Source: Roseovarius sp. (GTDB taxonomy: Bacteria > Pseudomonadota > Alphaproteobacteria > Rhodobacterales > Rhodobacteraceae). From it: a DNA stretch of 64,000 nt. Where the stretch lies: NCBI GenBank assembly GCA_021775255.1, contig JAJFIA010000014.1, positions 40,047 to 104,046 of the forward strand. Direction: 5' to 3'. Positions 8,815 to 17,163 of this stretch are shown one piece after another (within the stretch, counting starts at the first letter, position 1; every line of letters begins with the position of its first letter). The translations under genes and the position numbers were made by a program. The notes below the pieces were generated by a model. That model had not been told where the DNA came from. It did no database searches and worked only from the letters and a program-made list of their open reading frames with translations.

Positions 8815-8958
8815 TCAGATACTGGCGTAATCGGTAAAAACCGGCTTTGGCTGAGGCTTTTGTTCAGGCGGCTGTTGGCTGGGTTGCGCCTGTGATTGTG
8901 CCTGAGCGGATGGGTTTGCGGCACCCTTTTCGGGCGTCGGGGAAGTTGAAACTGCCAT
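8815..8958 (-). CDS. Small proline/glutamine-rich hypothetical protein (47 residues)
   Basis: An open frame of 47 codons starts with ATG at 8958 after a strong AAGGAG site. The protein is made almost entirely of Pro, Gln, Ala, Ser and Lys (the middle reads QAQSQAQPSQQPPEQKPQPK) and ends FTDYASI. It has no hydrophobic segment and is probably disordered. It converges with ndk and ends two bases from their shared terminator, which supports it as a real transcription unit. I do not recognise a family. Confidence 0.55.
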   Translation of the reverse strand: MAVSTSPTPEKGAANPSAQAQSQAQPSQQPPEQKPQPKPVFTDYASI

Positions 8959-9102
8959 TTTAATGCTCCTTTTTATGGGGCATCGGCCAGATAGTACCTG
9001 TCCGGCACCCTAGGATTGTCCTTTGAGCTAAACAGGGGATGTTGGCTGTGGAAAGGCTGAATTACGGCAATTAAATGAATATGTTAGAAGATGATAATTT
9101 TG

Positions 9103-9951
9103 TCACGCCTGATCCGTGCTTGATAATTTGGCCACAAGGGGGCTGAACCACCTCCAGTTGCGGGCAGCGCTATCATTGACGATCAGGGTTTTCTTGCGGC
9201 TGTAAACCGGAGCATCGGCGAGCACATGAAGCTGCCCGGATTGAACATAGGGCTGCGCCAGGGTTTGCGGCAGATAGGCCGAGCCGCCGCGCGCCAACAG
9301 GTGGTTGAGCGCCCATTCCGAGGCGTCAAAGCTGATCCTTGCAATGCCTGCATCATGATAGCTTTCGCCGTGCTGGTGGCGGTATTCCTCGCCGTGATCG
9401 ACAAAGATATAGCCCGGATCAGCCTTGATCGGGGTATCGGGCCGGTTGGAATAGAGCACCAGTTCTTCAGGCGGTAAGGCATGCGCCGTCTGATCGCCGC
9501 GGGTTATGGTATCAAAGGTCAGGATCACATCAACCATGCCCGAGGTCAGCCAGCCCCCCAGTTCATCACCACTGCCCCGATGCACCGAAACAGCCATTTC
9601 CGGATGGCCCGAGATGACCCCTTCAAAAAACGCCTTTCCCGGCCCCGGCCAGAGATCCGGCGCGCAGCCGAAGGTGCAGACCGATTGCAGCCCGGCGGGC
9701 AGGCCCGTCTCATAGCGCGCTTGCCGCCACAGACCTGTCATGATGCGGGCATAACGCAACATTTTGGTGCCTGCGGGGGTAAGGGTGACGCCGGATTTTT
9801 TACGGATCAGCAGGGTTTGGCCAAGTTCATCTTCGAGGGTTTTGAGCCGCGCGGTGATGGTGGATTGCGTCACGTTCAGCTTTTGCGAGGCGCGCACGAG
9901 GCTGCCACAATCGACGATGGCAAGAAAGGTTTGCAAAGAGGTGAGGTTCAT
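9103..9951 (-). CDS. LysR family transcriptional regulator, divergent from the catabolic island
   Basis: 282 residues from the ATG at 9951. The N-terminal winged helix-turn-helix is clear (TSLQTFLAIVDCGSLVRASQKLNVTQSTITARLKTLEDELG), followed by a periplasmic-binding-protein-like effector domain. Such proteins usually sit between their own gene and a divergent target and respond to a pathway metabolite. Here the target would be the aldehyde dehydrogenase operon starting at 10069; the 117-bp gap holds dyads suited to LysR binding. In Acinetobacter the trigonelline cluster also has a LysR-type regulator, so a TgnR-like role is a reasonable guess. The reading frame continues upstream to 10278 but lacks similarity there. 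Confidence 0.9.
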   Translation of the reverse strand: MNLTSLQTFLAIVDCGSLVRASQKLNVTQSTITARLKTLEDELGQTLLIRKKSGVTLTPAGTKMLRYARIMTGLWRQARYETGLPAGLQSVCTFGCAPDLWPGPGKAFFEGVISGHPEMAVSVHRGSGDELGGWLTSGMVDVILTFDTITRGDQTAHALPPEELVLYSNRPDTPIKADPGYIFVDHGEEYRHQHGESYHDAGIARISFDASEWALNHLLARGGSAYLPQTLAQPYVQSGQLHVLADAPVYSRKKTLIVNDSAARNWRWFSPLVAKLSSTDQA

Positions 9952-9960
9952 GGCGGCCTG

Positions 9961-9999
9961 ATAATTCGGTATATCTGCATATTTGCAGCAAAATAATTC
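9961..9999. promoter_or_regulatory. Candidate LysR operator region between the divergent genes
   Basis: The 117-bp gap contains the dyad CTGCATATTTGCAG (9975-9988), an overlapping TTTGCAGCAAA (9982-9992), and two copies of ATAATTC (9961-9967 and 9993-9999) 32 bases apart, or three helical turns. The arrangement fits a multi-site LysR regulatory region. It is a reading of pattern only. Confidence 0.4.
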
Positions 10000-10068
10000 A
10001 ATTTCAAGAAGTGTTGTTTTGTGGCAGATTGCCGGGCACCGGCAATGCGCAACAGGACGGGAAAAAAG

Positions 10069-11541
10069 ATGGCCAAATCTTACTCGATGCTGATTGACGG
10101 GGCTTGGGTCGCGGCTTCGGATGGCGGCACGTTCCCCACGATCAACCCCGTGACCGAAAAGATTTGGGCCAACGCGCCCGAGGCCACGCAAGCGGATGTG
10201 GACCGCGCGGTGAATGCCGCACACAAGGCGGGCACAAGCGGGCCGTGGGCCAGGATGACGCCCACCGAGCGCGGCCATTGCCTGCGGCGGCTGGGGGATT
10301 TGCTGGCGGACAGGTCGGAAGTGCTGGGCGAGGTGGAGACGCGCGACACTGGCAAGATGTTCAAGGAAACCCGCTGGCAGGCGAAGTATATATCAGAGTT
10401 TTTCCATTTCTATGCCGGGGCGGCGGATAAAATTCATGGCGAGACTTTGCCGGTGGACAAGCCGGATTTGTTTGTTTTCACGCATCGTGAACCCTTGGGG
10501 GTGATTGCCGCCGTGGTGCCGTGGAATTCGCAGTTGTTTCTGGCCGCCGTGAAGCTTGGCCCGGCACTGGCGGCGGGCAATACCGTGGTGCTGAAGGCGT
10601 CGGAACATGCGCCTGCGGCGATGCTGGAATTTGGCGCGCTGTTTGCCAAGGCCGGGTTTCCGCCGGGCGTTGTCAATATCATCACCGGCCACGGCGAGCC
10701 TTGTGGCAGGGCGCTGACAAGTCATCCGCTGGTGGCGCGGATTTCCTTTACCGGCGGGCCGGGGGCGGCGAAACATGTGCTGCAAAATTCGTGCAATAAC
10801 TTTGCTCAGGTCAGCCTGGAACTGGGCGGCAAATCGCCTTTCATCGTGTTTGACGATGCCGATCTTGAAAGTGCGGTCAATGGCTCGGTTGCGGGGATTT
10901 TTGGCGCGTCCGGGCAAAGTTGCGTGGCAGGGTCACGGCTGATTGTGCATGAGGATGTGGCCGATGAATTTCTGGCGCGTCTGGGGAAGATTGCAGGCGG
11001 TATCCGCATTGGTGATCCGATGGCAGAGACCACCGAAATGGGGCCGCTTTGCACCCGTGGACAGCTTGAAAACATCGAGCGCGAGGTGGCGCTGGCGATT
11101 GAGCAAGGGGGCAGGGTGCTTTGTGGCGGCAAGCGGGCCGAGGCGGGTGAGATGTTTTATGAACCCACGATCATTGACTGCCCCTCGCCCGATTTGCAGA
11201 TTGTCGATACCGAGCTTTTTGGCCCGGTTTTATGCGTGCTGCGCTTCAAGACCGAGCCGCAGGCGCTGGCGCTGGCCAATGATACAAAACATGGGCTGGC
11301 GGCGGGGATATTCACCCGCGACAGTGCCCGCGCCCTGCGGATGTCAAAGGCGGTGCGCGCCGGGATTGTCTGGGTCAATACCTACCGGGTGATCTCGCCG
11401 GTGGCGGAGTTTGGCGGCATCAAGGCCTCGGGCTATGGCCGCGAAAGCGGGTTTCAGGCGGTCTATGATTACACAAGGCCCAAGACGGTATGGATGAACA
11501 GCTCGGATGCGCCTTTGGCCAATCCGTTTCAGATGCGGTGA
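10069..11541 (+). CDS. NAD(P)-dependent aldehyde dehydrogenase, TgnC-like
   Basis: 490 residues, full length for the ALDH superfamily. The catalytic pair is present: Glu in LELGGKSP (about residue 251) and Cys in GQSCVAG (about residue 285); the cofactor-binding PWNSQ and FTGGPGAAKHV segments are also seen. It is the first gene of a tight operon with a luciferase-like monooxygenase (15 bases downstream) and an alpha/beta hydrolase. The same three families occur as TgnC, TgnB and TgnD in trigonelline degradation, where TgnC oxidises the aldehyde form of the ring-opened product to a succinate derivative. Other ALDHs of this type act on betaine aldehyde or gamma-aminobutyraldehydes, so the substrate call is an inference from context. 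The ATG at 10069 is chosen because the family similarity starts there. Confidence 0.85.
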   Translation: MAKSYSMLIDGAWVAASDGGTFPTINPVTEKIWANAPEATQADVDRAVNAAHKAGTSGPWARMTPTERGHCLRRLGDLLADRSEVLGEVETRDTGKMFKETRWQAKYISEFFHFYAGAADKIHGETLPVDKPDLFVFTHREPLGVIAAVVPWNSQLFLAAVKLGPALAAGNTVVLKASEHAPAAMLEFGALFAKAGFPPGVVNIITGHGEPCGRALTSHPLVARISFTGGPGAAKHVLQNSCNNFAQVSLELGGKSPFIVFDDADLESAVNGSVAGIFGASGQSCVAGSRLIVHEDVADEFLARLGKIAGGIRIGDPMAETTEMGPLCTRGQLENIEREVALAIEQGGRVLCGGKRAEAGEMFYEPTIIDCPSPDLQIVDTELFGPVLCVLRFKTEPQALALANDTKHGLAAGIFTRDSARALRMSKAVRAGIVWVNTYRVISPVAEFGGIKASGYGRESGFQAVYDYTRPKTVWMNSSDAPLANPFQMR

Positions 11542-11556
11542 GAAAAGGAAAAGCAG

Positions 11557-12603
11557 ATGAAATTTCAACTGGCGATCAATCTTGAGAGGATGCATCCGGG
11601 AACGGATATCAAAGCGGTGCGCGATCACACGCTGGAGATGGTCAAAATGGCCGATGCGGCGGGGTTTGAGATTGCCTGGGCGGCCGAGCATCACGCGATG
11701 GAGATGACGATAGCGCCCAACCCGTTTCAGATCCTCACATGGTGGGGCGATCATGCCAGGAAAATCCGGCTTGGCGTCGGCGTGGTCAATGCCGCCTACT
11801 GGCATCCGATCGACCTGGCCGGAGAGGCCGCATTTCTGGATCTGATCAGCGACGGGCGGCTGGAATTCGGCATTGGATCAGGTGCCTATCAGCGCGAATT
11901 TGACCGCATGAAGCCGGGGCTGGATCAGCGTGACAGCTATCGCTACATGCAGGAGATGCTGCCGGTGGTGCAAAAGCTGTGGCAGGGCGATTATGCGCAT
12001 AATGGCGAATTCTGGCAGTTTCCAAGCGCCACATCCTGCCCCAAGCCGGTGCAGAAAGAGGTGCCCGTCTGGGTCGCCGCTCGCGCGCCGATCACATTTG
12101 ATTATGCGGTGGAGCATGGCTGCAATATCATGAGCTGGCCGCTGACGATGCCGTTTTCCGAGGTGGAAACCTATCGCGCGCGGCTGGATGATTCGATTGC
12201 CAAGAACGGCGGCAAATTTGATGGCCGCTGGGCGATGATGCGGCACACGGCGGTCTATGACACTGAGGCCGACCGCAAATCGGCAATGGATGCGATCCGG
12301 GTCGTGCTGGGGCAGTTTGGCAATCTGATGATGAAATCGGGCGATGTGGTGAATGGCTTCCCCGACCGGGTGCCGCTGGAAAGCCTTGAGGGCAATGCGC
12401 GGGTGGACCCGGAAATGCTTGAGGAAAACCTGATGTTTGGCAGCCCCGATCAGGTGATTGAAAAGCTGAAGATGTATGAAAAGATCGGCGTTGACGGGTT
12501 TATTTACTATGCCTCGATGGGCCTGGGACTGGATCAGCAGAAACGCTCACTTGAATTGTTCATCTCGCAGGTGATGCCGGAATTTGCCTTTGGGGGCAGT
12601 TAA
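11557..12603 (+). CDS. Luciferase-like (LLM) flavin-dependent monooxygenase, TgnB-like
   Basis: 348 residues of the bacterial luciferase-like fold. Family features include AAEHHAMEM, a helix-strand pattern with GVGVVNAAYWHPIDLAGEAAF, and GRLEFGIGSG near residue 105. These enzymes use reduced FMN and oxygen and normally need a separate flavin reductase; none is encoded next to it. In the trigonelline pathway the LLM subunit TgnB, with reductase TgnA, opens the N-methylpyridinium ring. The position between a TgnC-like dehydrogenase and a TgnD-like hydrolase supports this role or a close variant, such as attack on another N-methylated pyridine. A good ribosome site (AAAAGGAAAAGCAG) precedes the ATG. 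Confidence 0.82.
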   Translation: MKFQLAINLERMHPGTDIKAVRDHTLEMVKMADAAGFEIAWAAEHHAMEMTIAPNPFQILTWWGDHARKIRLGVGVVNAAYWHPIDLAGEAAFLDLISDGRLEFGIGSGAYQREFDRMKPGLDQRDSYRYMQEMLPVVQKLWQGDYAHNGEFWQFPSATSCPKPVQKEVPVWVAARAPITFDYAVEHGCNIMSWPLTMPFSEVETYRARLDDSIAKNGGKFDGRWAMMRHTAVYDTEADRKSAMDAIRVVLGQFGNLMMKSGDVVNGFPDRVPLESLEGNARVDPEMLEENLMFGSPDQVIEKLKMYEKIGVDGFIYYASMGLGLDQQKRSLELFISQVMPEFAFGGS

Positions 12604-12604
12604 A

Positions 12605-13402
12605 ATGCCGGTGAGCACGGCGGGCACGGCTTATGATCTGGCGGGGCCAAAGGGCGCGCCGGTGGTGGTGTTGATCCACGGGCTGGGCCTGACGCGGCAA
12701 AGCACATGGGCAGAGATTGCGCCGGTTCTTGCGAAAAGCTTTCGGGTGTTGAGCTATGATCTCTATGGCCACGGCGAAACGGCTTTGCCTGAGGCGCGGC
12801 CAAGCCTGAGCGCGCTGTCAGAACAGTTGATTTCCCTGATGGATGAACTGGCCATAGCGCAGGCGGCATTGGTGGGGTTTTCGCTGGGCGGCATGATCAA
12901 CCGGCGGGTGGCGATGGATCATCCGGCGCGGGTGACTGGGTTGGGAATTTTCAATTCGCCGCATGAGCGCGGGGCAAAGGCACAGGCGCGGGTTGAGCAG
13001 CAGGCGCGTGACGCGGGCACTGGCGGGCCGGGGGCCACGCTGGAGGCCGCACTTGAACGCTGGCTGACGCCGGAATTCCGGGCGCAGGAAGCGGGCCGCG
13101 TGGTGCAGATACGCGGCGTTATCATGGCCAATGCGCCGCAAAATTACGCGGCCCATCGCCGGGTTTTGGCCGAAGGCGTGGTGGAACTGATCCGGCCTGA
13201 ACCGATGATTGCTAAGCCTGCGCTGATCATCACCTGCGAGAATGACAGCGGCAGCACCCCGGCGATGAGCCGGGCCATGGGCGAAGAAATTCATGGGGCT
13301 GAGGTGATCATCGTGCCGGGGCTGCGGCATATGGGGTTGATCGAGAAACCAGAGGCTTTTACCAAGCCATTGATGGGCTTTCTGGCGCGAAATGCGATTT
13401 GA
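12605..13402 (+). CDS. Alpha/beta hydrolase, TgnD-like
   Basis: 265 residues of the alpha/beta hydrolase fold. The oxyanion segment LIHGLGLTRQ, the nucleophile elbow GFSLGGM, an Asp in CENDSGSTP and the catalytic His in GLRHMGL are all present. The ATG at 12605 is one base after the stop of the monooxygenase gene, with GGGGGCAG upstream. General similarity is to 3-oxoadipate enol-lactonase-like proteins. If the operon is a trigonelline-type pathway, this would split the N-methylformamido-methylene succinate into methylamine, formate, CO2 and succinate semialdehyde. That would hand methylamine to the gmaS operon just downstream. The reaction is inferred from context. Confidence 0.82.
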   Translation: MPVSTAGTAYDLAGPKGAPVVVLIHGLGLTRQSTWAEIAPVLAKSFRVLSYDLYGHGETALPEARPSLSALSEQLISLMDELAIAQAALVGFSLGGMINRRVAMDHPARVTGLGIFNSPHERGAKAQARVEQQARDAGTGGPGATLEAALERWLTPEFRAQEAGRVVQIRGVIMANAPQNYAAHRRVLAEGVVELIRPEPMIAKPALIITCENDSGSTPAMSRAMGEEIHGAEVIIVPGLRHMGLIEKPEAFTKPLMGFLARNAI

Positions 13403-13488
13403 TGTATCAGCCTCAGGTTTTACTTTTATCAAACGAGCCTGTATCGTGGTTAATATAACAAGAGATCCTAATGCTGAAAGGGGAATGC

Positions 13489-14121
13489 ATGCCAAATGCA
13501 AAGCTCAGTCAGGATCCGCATAAAACCGGGGAACGCCGCGAAAAGAACCTTGAGGTGGCGATTGGCCGCGAACTGCGCGATTATCGTCGCCGCCGGGGGA
13601 TGACCGTGGCTGATCTGGCCGCGTTGACCGGGCTTTCGGTGGGAATGCTTTCCAAGATTGAAAATGGCGTGACATCGCCATCTCTGACCACGTTGCAGGC
13701 GCTATCAAGCGCTCTGAGCGTGCCGGTGACGTCGTTTTTCCGCCGGTTCGAGGAAAATCGCGAAGCGGTGCATGTGGTGGCGGGCGAAGGGGTTGAGATT
13801 GAACGTGCGGGCACGCGCGCGGGTCATCAGTATAATTTGCTGGGGCACCTGCGCAGCAATTCCAGTGGCGTGATGGTTGAGCCATATCTGATCACCCTCA
13901 CGGAAAAATCGGATATTTTCCCTACATTTCAACACGATGGCACGGAGCTGCTGTATATTCTCGAAGGCGAGGTCGGCTATCGCCACGGCGATAAAAGCTT
14001 TCACCTCAAACCCGGTGACAGCCTGTTTTTTGATGCCGATGCGCCGCATGGGCCGGATCAGTTGATCAAGCTGCCGGTGCGGTATTTGTCGGTAATCTCT
14101 TATCGGCAATCGGGGATGTAA
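13489..14121 (+). CDS. XRE-family regulator with C-terminal cupin domain
   Basis: 210 residues. An N-terminal helix-turn-helix of the XRE type (LRDYRRRRGMTVADLAALTG, then SVGMLSKIENG) is followed by a cupin barrel (FQHDGTELLYILEGEVGYRHG, LKPGDSLFFDADAPHG). Such regulators sense small molecules through the cupin and often control amine or amino-acid use. The ATG at 13489 follows AAAGGGG by five bases; the frame opens six codons earlier. It lies 86 bases after the hydrolase gene and 88 bases before mgsA, in the same direction, so it could belong to either transcript. It is the natural candidate to regulate the mgs-gmaS genes. Confidence 0.88.
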   Translation: MPNAKLSQDPHKTGERREKNLEVAIGRELRDYRRRRGMTVADLAALTGLSVGMLSKIENGVTSPSLTTLQALSSALSVPVTSFFRRFEENREAVHVVAGEGVEIERAGTRAGHQYNLLGHLRSNSSGVMVEPYLITLTEKSDIFPTFQHDGTELLYILEGEVGYRHGDKSFHLKPGDSLFFDADAPHGPDQLIKLPVRYLSVISYRQSGM

Positions 14122-14209
14122 ATTATTCCCCTTATGAATATAACATTCTTATGGTTGAAATTGGGAATGAGTCCGGCTAGATTGATCCGGATGAAGGATG
14201 GAGGCGCGC

Positions 14210-15106
14210 ATGTGCGGCATTGTCGGGTTGTTTTTGAAGGATAAGGCGTTGCAGCCGGAATTGGGCCGGATGCTGACGGATATGCTGATCACCATGTCGG
14301 ATCGCGGCCCCGATAGCGCCGGGATTGCGATCTATGGCGCGGCAGAGGCGGGGCGGGCGAAACTGACCATTCAGGCGCATGATCCTGACATGATTTTTAC
14401 CGGACTTGCCAACGAGTTACGCGATGAACTTGATGTAGATATAAGCCTGCGTGTCAAAGATACCCATGCGGTGATTGACCTGCCGGAAAGCAAATTGCAG
14501 GCAGCACGGGCGGCGCTGAAAAAACTGCGCCCGGCTGCGCGGGTGATGAGCGCGGGCGAGGTGATGGAGATATACAAGGAAGTGGGCTTGCCCGGCGATG
14601 TGGCCGCGCGGTTTGATATTCCCAAGCTCGAGGGCAGCCACGGCATTGGCCACACCCGCATGGCCACTGAATCGGCGGTGACAACGCTGGGGGCACATCC
14701 GTTTTCAACCGGGGCGGATCAGTGTCTGGTGCATAATGGGTCTTTGAGCAATCACAACTCGCTCAGGCGCAAATTGGCGCGTGAAGGGGTGGGTGTGGAG
14801 TCGGAAAATGATAGCGAAGTGGCCGCTGCCTATCTCAGCTGGAAGATGCAGGAAGGCAGCACGCTGGCAGAGGCTTTGGAATCAGGGCTTGATGATCTCG
14901 ATGGGTTCTACACTTTTGTAGTGGGCACCAAAGATGGCTTTGGCGTGGTGCGGGATCCGATTGCCTGCAAGCCTGCGGTGATGGCCGAAACCGATCAATA
15001 TGTGGCGTTTGGCAGTGAATATCGCGCACTTGTTAATCTGCCGGGCATTGAAGACGCCCGCGTGTGGGAGCCAGAACCCGCAACCGTTTATTTCTGGAAA
15101 CATTAA
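14210..15106 (+). CDS. mgsA: N-methylglutamate synthase subunit A (class II glutamine amidotransferase, GlxB-like)
   Basis: 298 residues. The protein starts MCGIVGLF, so removal of Met exposes the nucleophile cysteine of class II (Ntn) amidotransferases; DRGPDSAG and GIGHTRMATES are further family motifs. It corresponds to the amidotransferase portion of glutamate synthase carried on a separate chain. Together with the GXGXG and FMN subunits it makes up N-methylglutamate synthase, which forms N-methylglutamate from gamma-glutamylmethylamide or methylamine and glutamate. The ATG at 14210 is fixed by the need for Cys at position 2. mgsB follows after one base. Confidence 0.85.
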   Translation: MCGIVGLFLKDKALQPELGRMLTDMLITMSDRGPDSAGIAIYGAAEAGRAKLTIQAHDPDMIFTGLANELRDELDVDISLRVKDTHAVIDLPESKLQAARAALKKLRPAARVMSAGEVMEIYKEVGLPGDVAARFDIPKLEGSHGIGHTRMATESAVTTLGAHPFSTGADQCLVHNGSLSNHNSLRRKLAREGVGVESENDSEVAAAYLSWKMQEGSTLAEALESGLDDLDGFYTFVVGTKDGFGVVRDPIACKPAVMAETDQYVAFGSEYRALVNLPGIEDARVWEPEPATVYFWKH

Positions 15107-15107
15107 G

Positions 15108-15785
15108 ATGCAGATATTTGACTTGGAAGCCAAAGGGTTACGCGCACTGAATTCAACTTTGCAAGGGCAGGGGCCGGACACAAACGAAACCGCATGGGAA
15201 ATTGTCAACGCCAAGGGCAGCCATGCGATTGCCGTGGGGCTGACGGCCCCGATTGACGTCACTGTGCGCGGCTCAACCGGTTATTACTGCGCCGGCATGA
15301 ACGCCGAGGCAACCGTGCGCGTCGATGGCAGCGCCGGGCCGGGGGTGGCCGAAAACATGATGTCGGGTGCGGTGATTGTTGAGGGCGACGCCAGCCAATA
15401 TGCCGGGGCCACGGGGCATGGCGGATTGCTGGTGATCAAGGGCAACGCCGCGAGCCGCTGTGGCATCTCAATGAAGGGCATAGATATCGTGGTGCAGGGC
15501 AATGTCGGGCATATGTCGGCGTTCATGGCGCAATCGGGCAATCTGGTGGTCTGTGGCGATGCCGGTGAGGCTTTGGGTGATAGCATTTATGAGGCGCATC
15601 TGTTTGTGCGCGGCACTGTGAAAAGCCTTGGCGCGGATTGCGTTGAAAAAGAAATGCGCCCCGAGCATCTGGAAATTCTAAAGGATCTGATCACGCGGTC
15701 GGGCGTTGAGGCGCGGCCCGAGGAATTCACCCGCTATGGCTCGGCCCGCAAGCTGTATAATTTTGACATTGATAACGCCTATTGA
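15108..15785 (+). CDS. mgsB: N-methylglutamate synthase subunit B (GXGXG domain, GlxC-like)
   Basis: 225 residues, mostly a right-handed beta-helix of the glutamate synthase C-terminal type. The repeated Gly motifs are visible in GSTGYYCAGMNAEATVRVDG, AGATGHGGLLVIKGNAASR and GDAGEALGDSIYEAHLFVRG. The domain forms a structural link between the amidotransferase and synthase parts. The ATG at 15108 lies directly behind the stop of mgsA (TAAG-ATG), so the two are coupled. mgsC starts 10 bases after its stop. Confidence 0.87.
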   Translation: MQIFDLEAKGLRALNSTLQGQGPDTNETAWEIVNAKGSHAIAVGLTAPIDVTVRGSTGYYCAGMNAEATVRVDGSAGPGVAENMMSGAVIVEGDASQYAGATGHGGLLVIKGNAASRCGISMKGIDIVVQGNVGHMSAFMAQSGNLVVCGDAGEALGDSIYEAHLFVRGTVKSLGADCVEKEMRPEHLEILKDLITRSGVEARPEEFTRYGSARKLYNFDIDNAY

Positions 15786-15795
15786 GGGGGCCGCC

Positions 15796-17142
15796 ATGGC
15801 TGAGGATGAAAAACACAGCATTCCACGCACGGTGCCGATTCAATCGGCCACGTTCACGCCTGCGGTCAATGCCGAGATCCGGCGCGCGGCTGCGACCGGG
15901 ATTTACGACATTCGCGGCGGCGGGGCCAAGCGCAAAGTGCCGCATTTTGACGATCTGCTTTTCCTTGGTGCCTCGGTGTCGCGCTACCCGCTTGAGGGCT
16001 ACCGCGAGCGCTGTGACACCAATGTGGTTCTGGGCACGCGCTATGCCAAAAAGCCGATCGAGCTGGACATTCCAATCACCATTGCAGGGATGAGTTTTGG
16101 CTCACTCTCCGGCCCGGCCAAGGAGGCATTGGGGCGCGGGGCGAGCGCCGCGGGCACCTCGACCACCACCGGCGATGGCGGCATGACAGAGGAAGAACGC
16201 GGCCATTCCACCAAGCTTGTCTATCAGTATCTGCCGTCGCGCTATGGCATGAACCCGGTTGATCTACGCCGCGCCGATGCGATTGAGGTTGTGGTGGGCC
16301 AAGGCGCCAAACCCGGCGGTGGGGGGATGCTGTTGGGGCAGAAGATTTCTGATCGGGTGGCGGAAATGCGCAACCTGCCCAAGGGGATTGATCAGCGCTC
16401 GGCCTGCCGGCACCCGGATTGGACCGGGCCGGACGACCTTGAGATCAAGATTCTGGAGCTGCGCGAGATCACCGCCTGGGAAAAGCCGATCTACGTGAAG
16501 ATTGGTGGTTCAAGGCCTTATTTTGACACGACTTTAGCCGTGAAGGCGGGGGCGGATGTGGTTGTGCTTGACGGGATGCAGGGCGGCACGGCGGCGACGC
16601 AGGATGTGTTCATCGAGCATGTGGGCCAGCCTATTCTTGCCTGTATCCGCGAGGCGGTGCGGGCACTGGAAGACCTCAATATGCACCGCGAGGTGCAGTT
16701 GATTGTTTCGGGTGGCATCCGCTCGGGCGCGGATACGGCCAAGGCGCTGGCTTTGGGCGCGGATGCGGTCAGCATTGGTACGGCGGCGCTGATTGCCATT
16801 GGTGATAATGACCCGAAATGGGAGGCCGAGTATCAGAAGCTGGGCACCACGGCGGGGGCCTATGATGACTGGCACGAGGGCGCCGATCCGGCGGGGATTT
16901 CAACGCAATATCCCGAATTGGCGGCCCGGCTCGATCCGGTTGAGGCCGGGCGGCATCTGCGCAATTACCTCAAGGTGATGACGCTGGAGGCGCAAACGCT
17001 GGCGCGGGCCTGCGGCAAGAACCATGTGCACAATCTGGAGCCCGAGGATCTGGTGGCTTTGACGCTGGAGGCTGCCGCGATGGCCAAGGTGCCGCTTTCA
17101 GGTACCGACTGGTATCCGGGCAAACCGGGAACAGGATTCTAA
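15796..17142 (+). CDS. mgsC: N-methylglutamate synthase subunit C (FMN-binding glutamate synthase domain, GlxD-like)
   Basis: 448 residues homologous to the FMN/iron-sulfur central domain of glutamate synthase. Signature segments are ITIAGMSFGSLSGPAKEALG, VVGQGAKPGGGGMLLGQKIS (the glutamate synthase pattern), KIGGSRPY and VSGGIRSGADTAKALALGADAVSIG, which form the FMN site of a TIM barrel. The stand-alone domain next to separate amidotransferase and GXGXG genes is the arrangement of N-methylglutamate synthase and of rhizobial glxBCD. The ATG at 15796 follows GAGGGGGCC. gmaS follows 21 bases downstream. Confidence 0.88.
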   Translation: MAEDEKHSIPRTVPIQSATFTPAVNAEIRRAAATGIYDIRGGGAKRKVPHFDDLLFLGASVSRYPLEGYRERCDTNVVLGTRYAKKPIELDIPITIAGMSFGSLSGPAKEALGRGASAAGTSTTTGDGGMTEEERGHSTKLVYQYLPSRYGMNPVDLRRADAIEVVVGQGAKPGGGGMLLGQKISDRVAEMRNLPKGIDQRSACRHPDWTGPDDLEIKILELREITAWEKPIYVKIGGSRPYFDTTLAVKAGADVVVLDGMQGGTAATQDVFIEHVGQPILACIREAVRALEDLNMHREVQLIVSGGIRSGADTAKALALGADAVSIGTAALIAIGDNDPKWEAEYQKLGTTAGAYDDWHEGADPAGISTQYPELAARLDPVEAGRHLRNYLKVMTLEAQTLARACGKNHVHNLEPEDLVALTLEAAAMAKVPLSGTDWYPGKPGTGF

Positions 17143-17163
17143 AAACGACAGGGAGAAATATCC

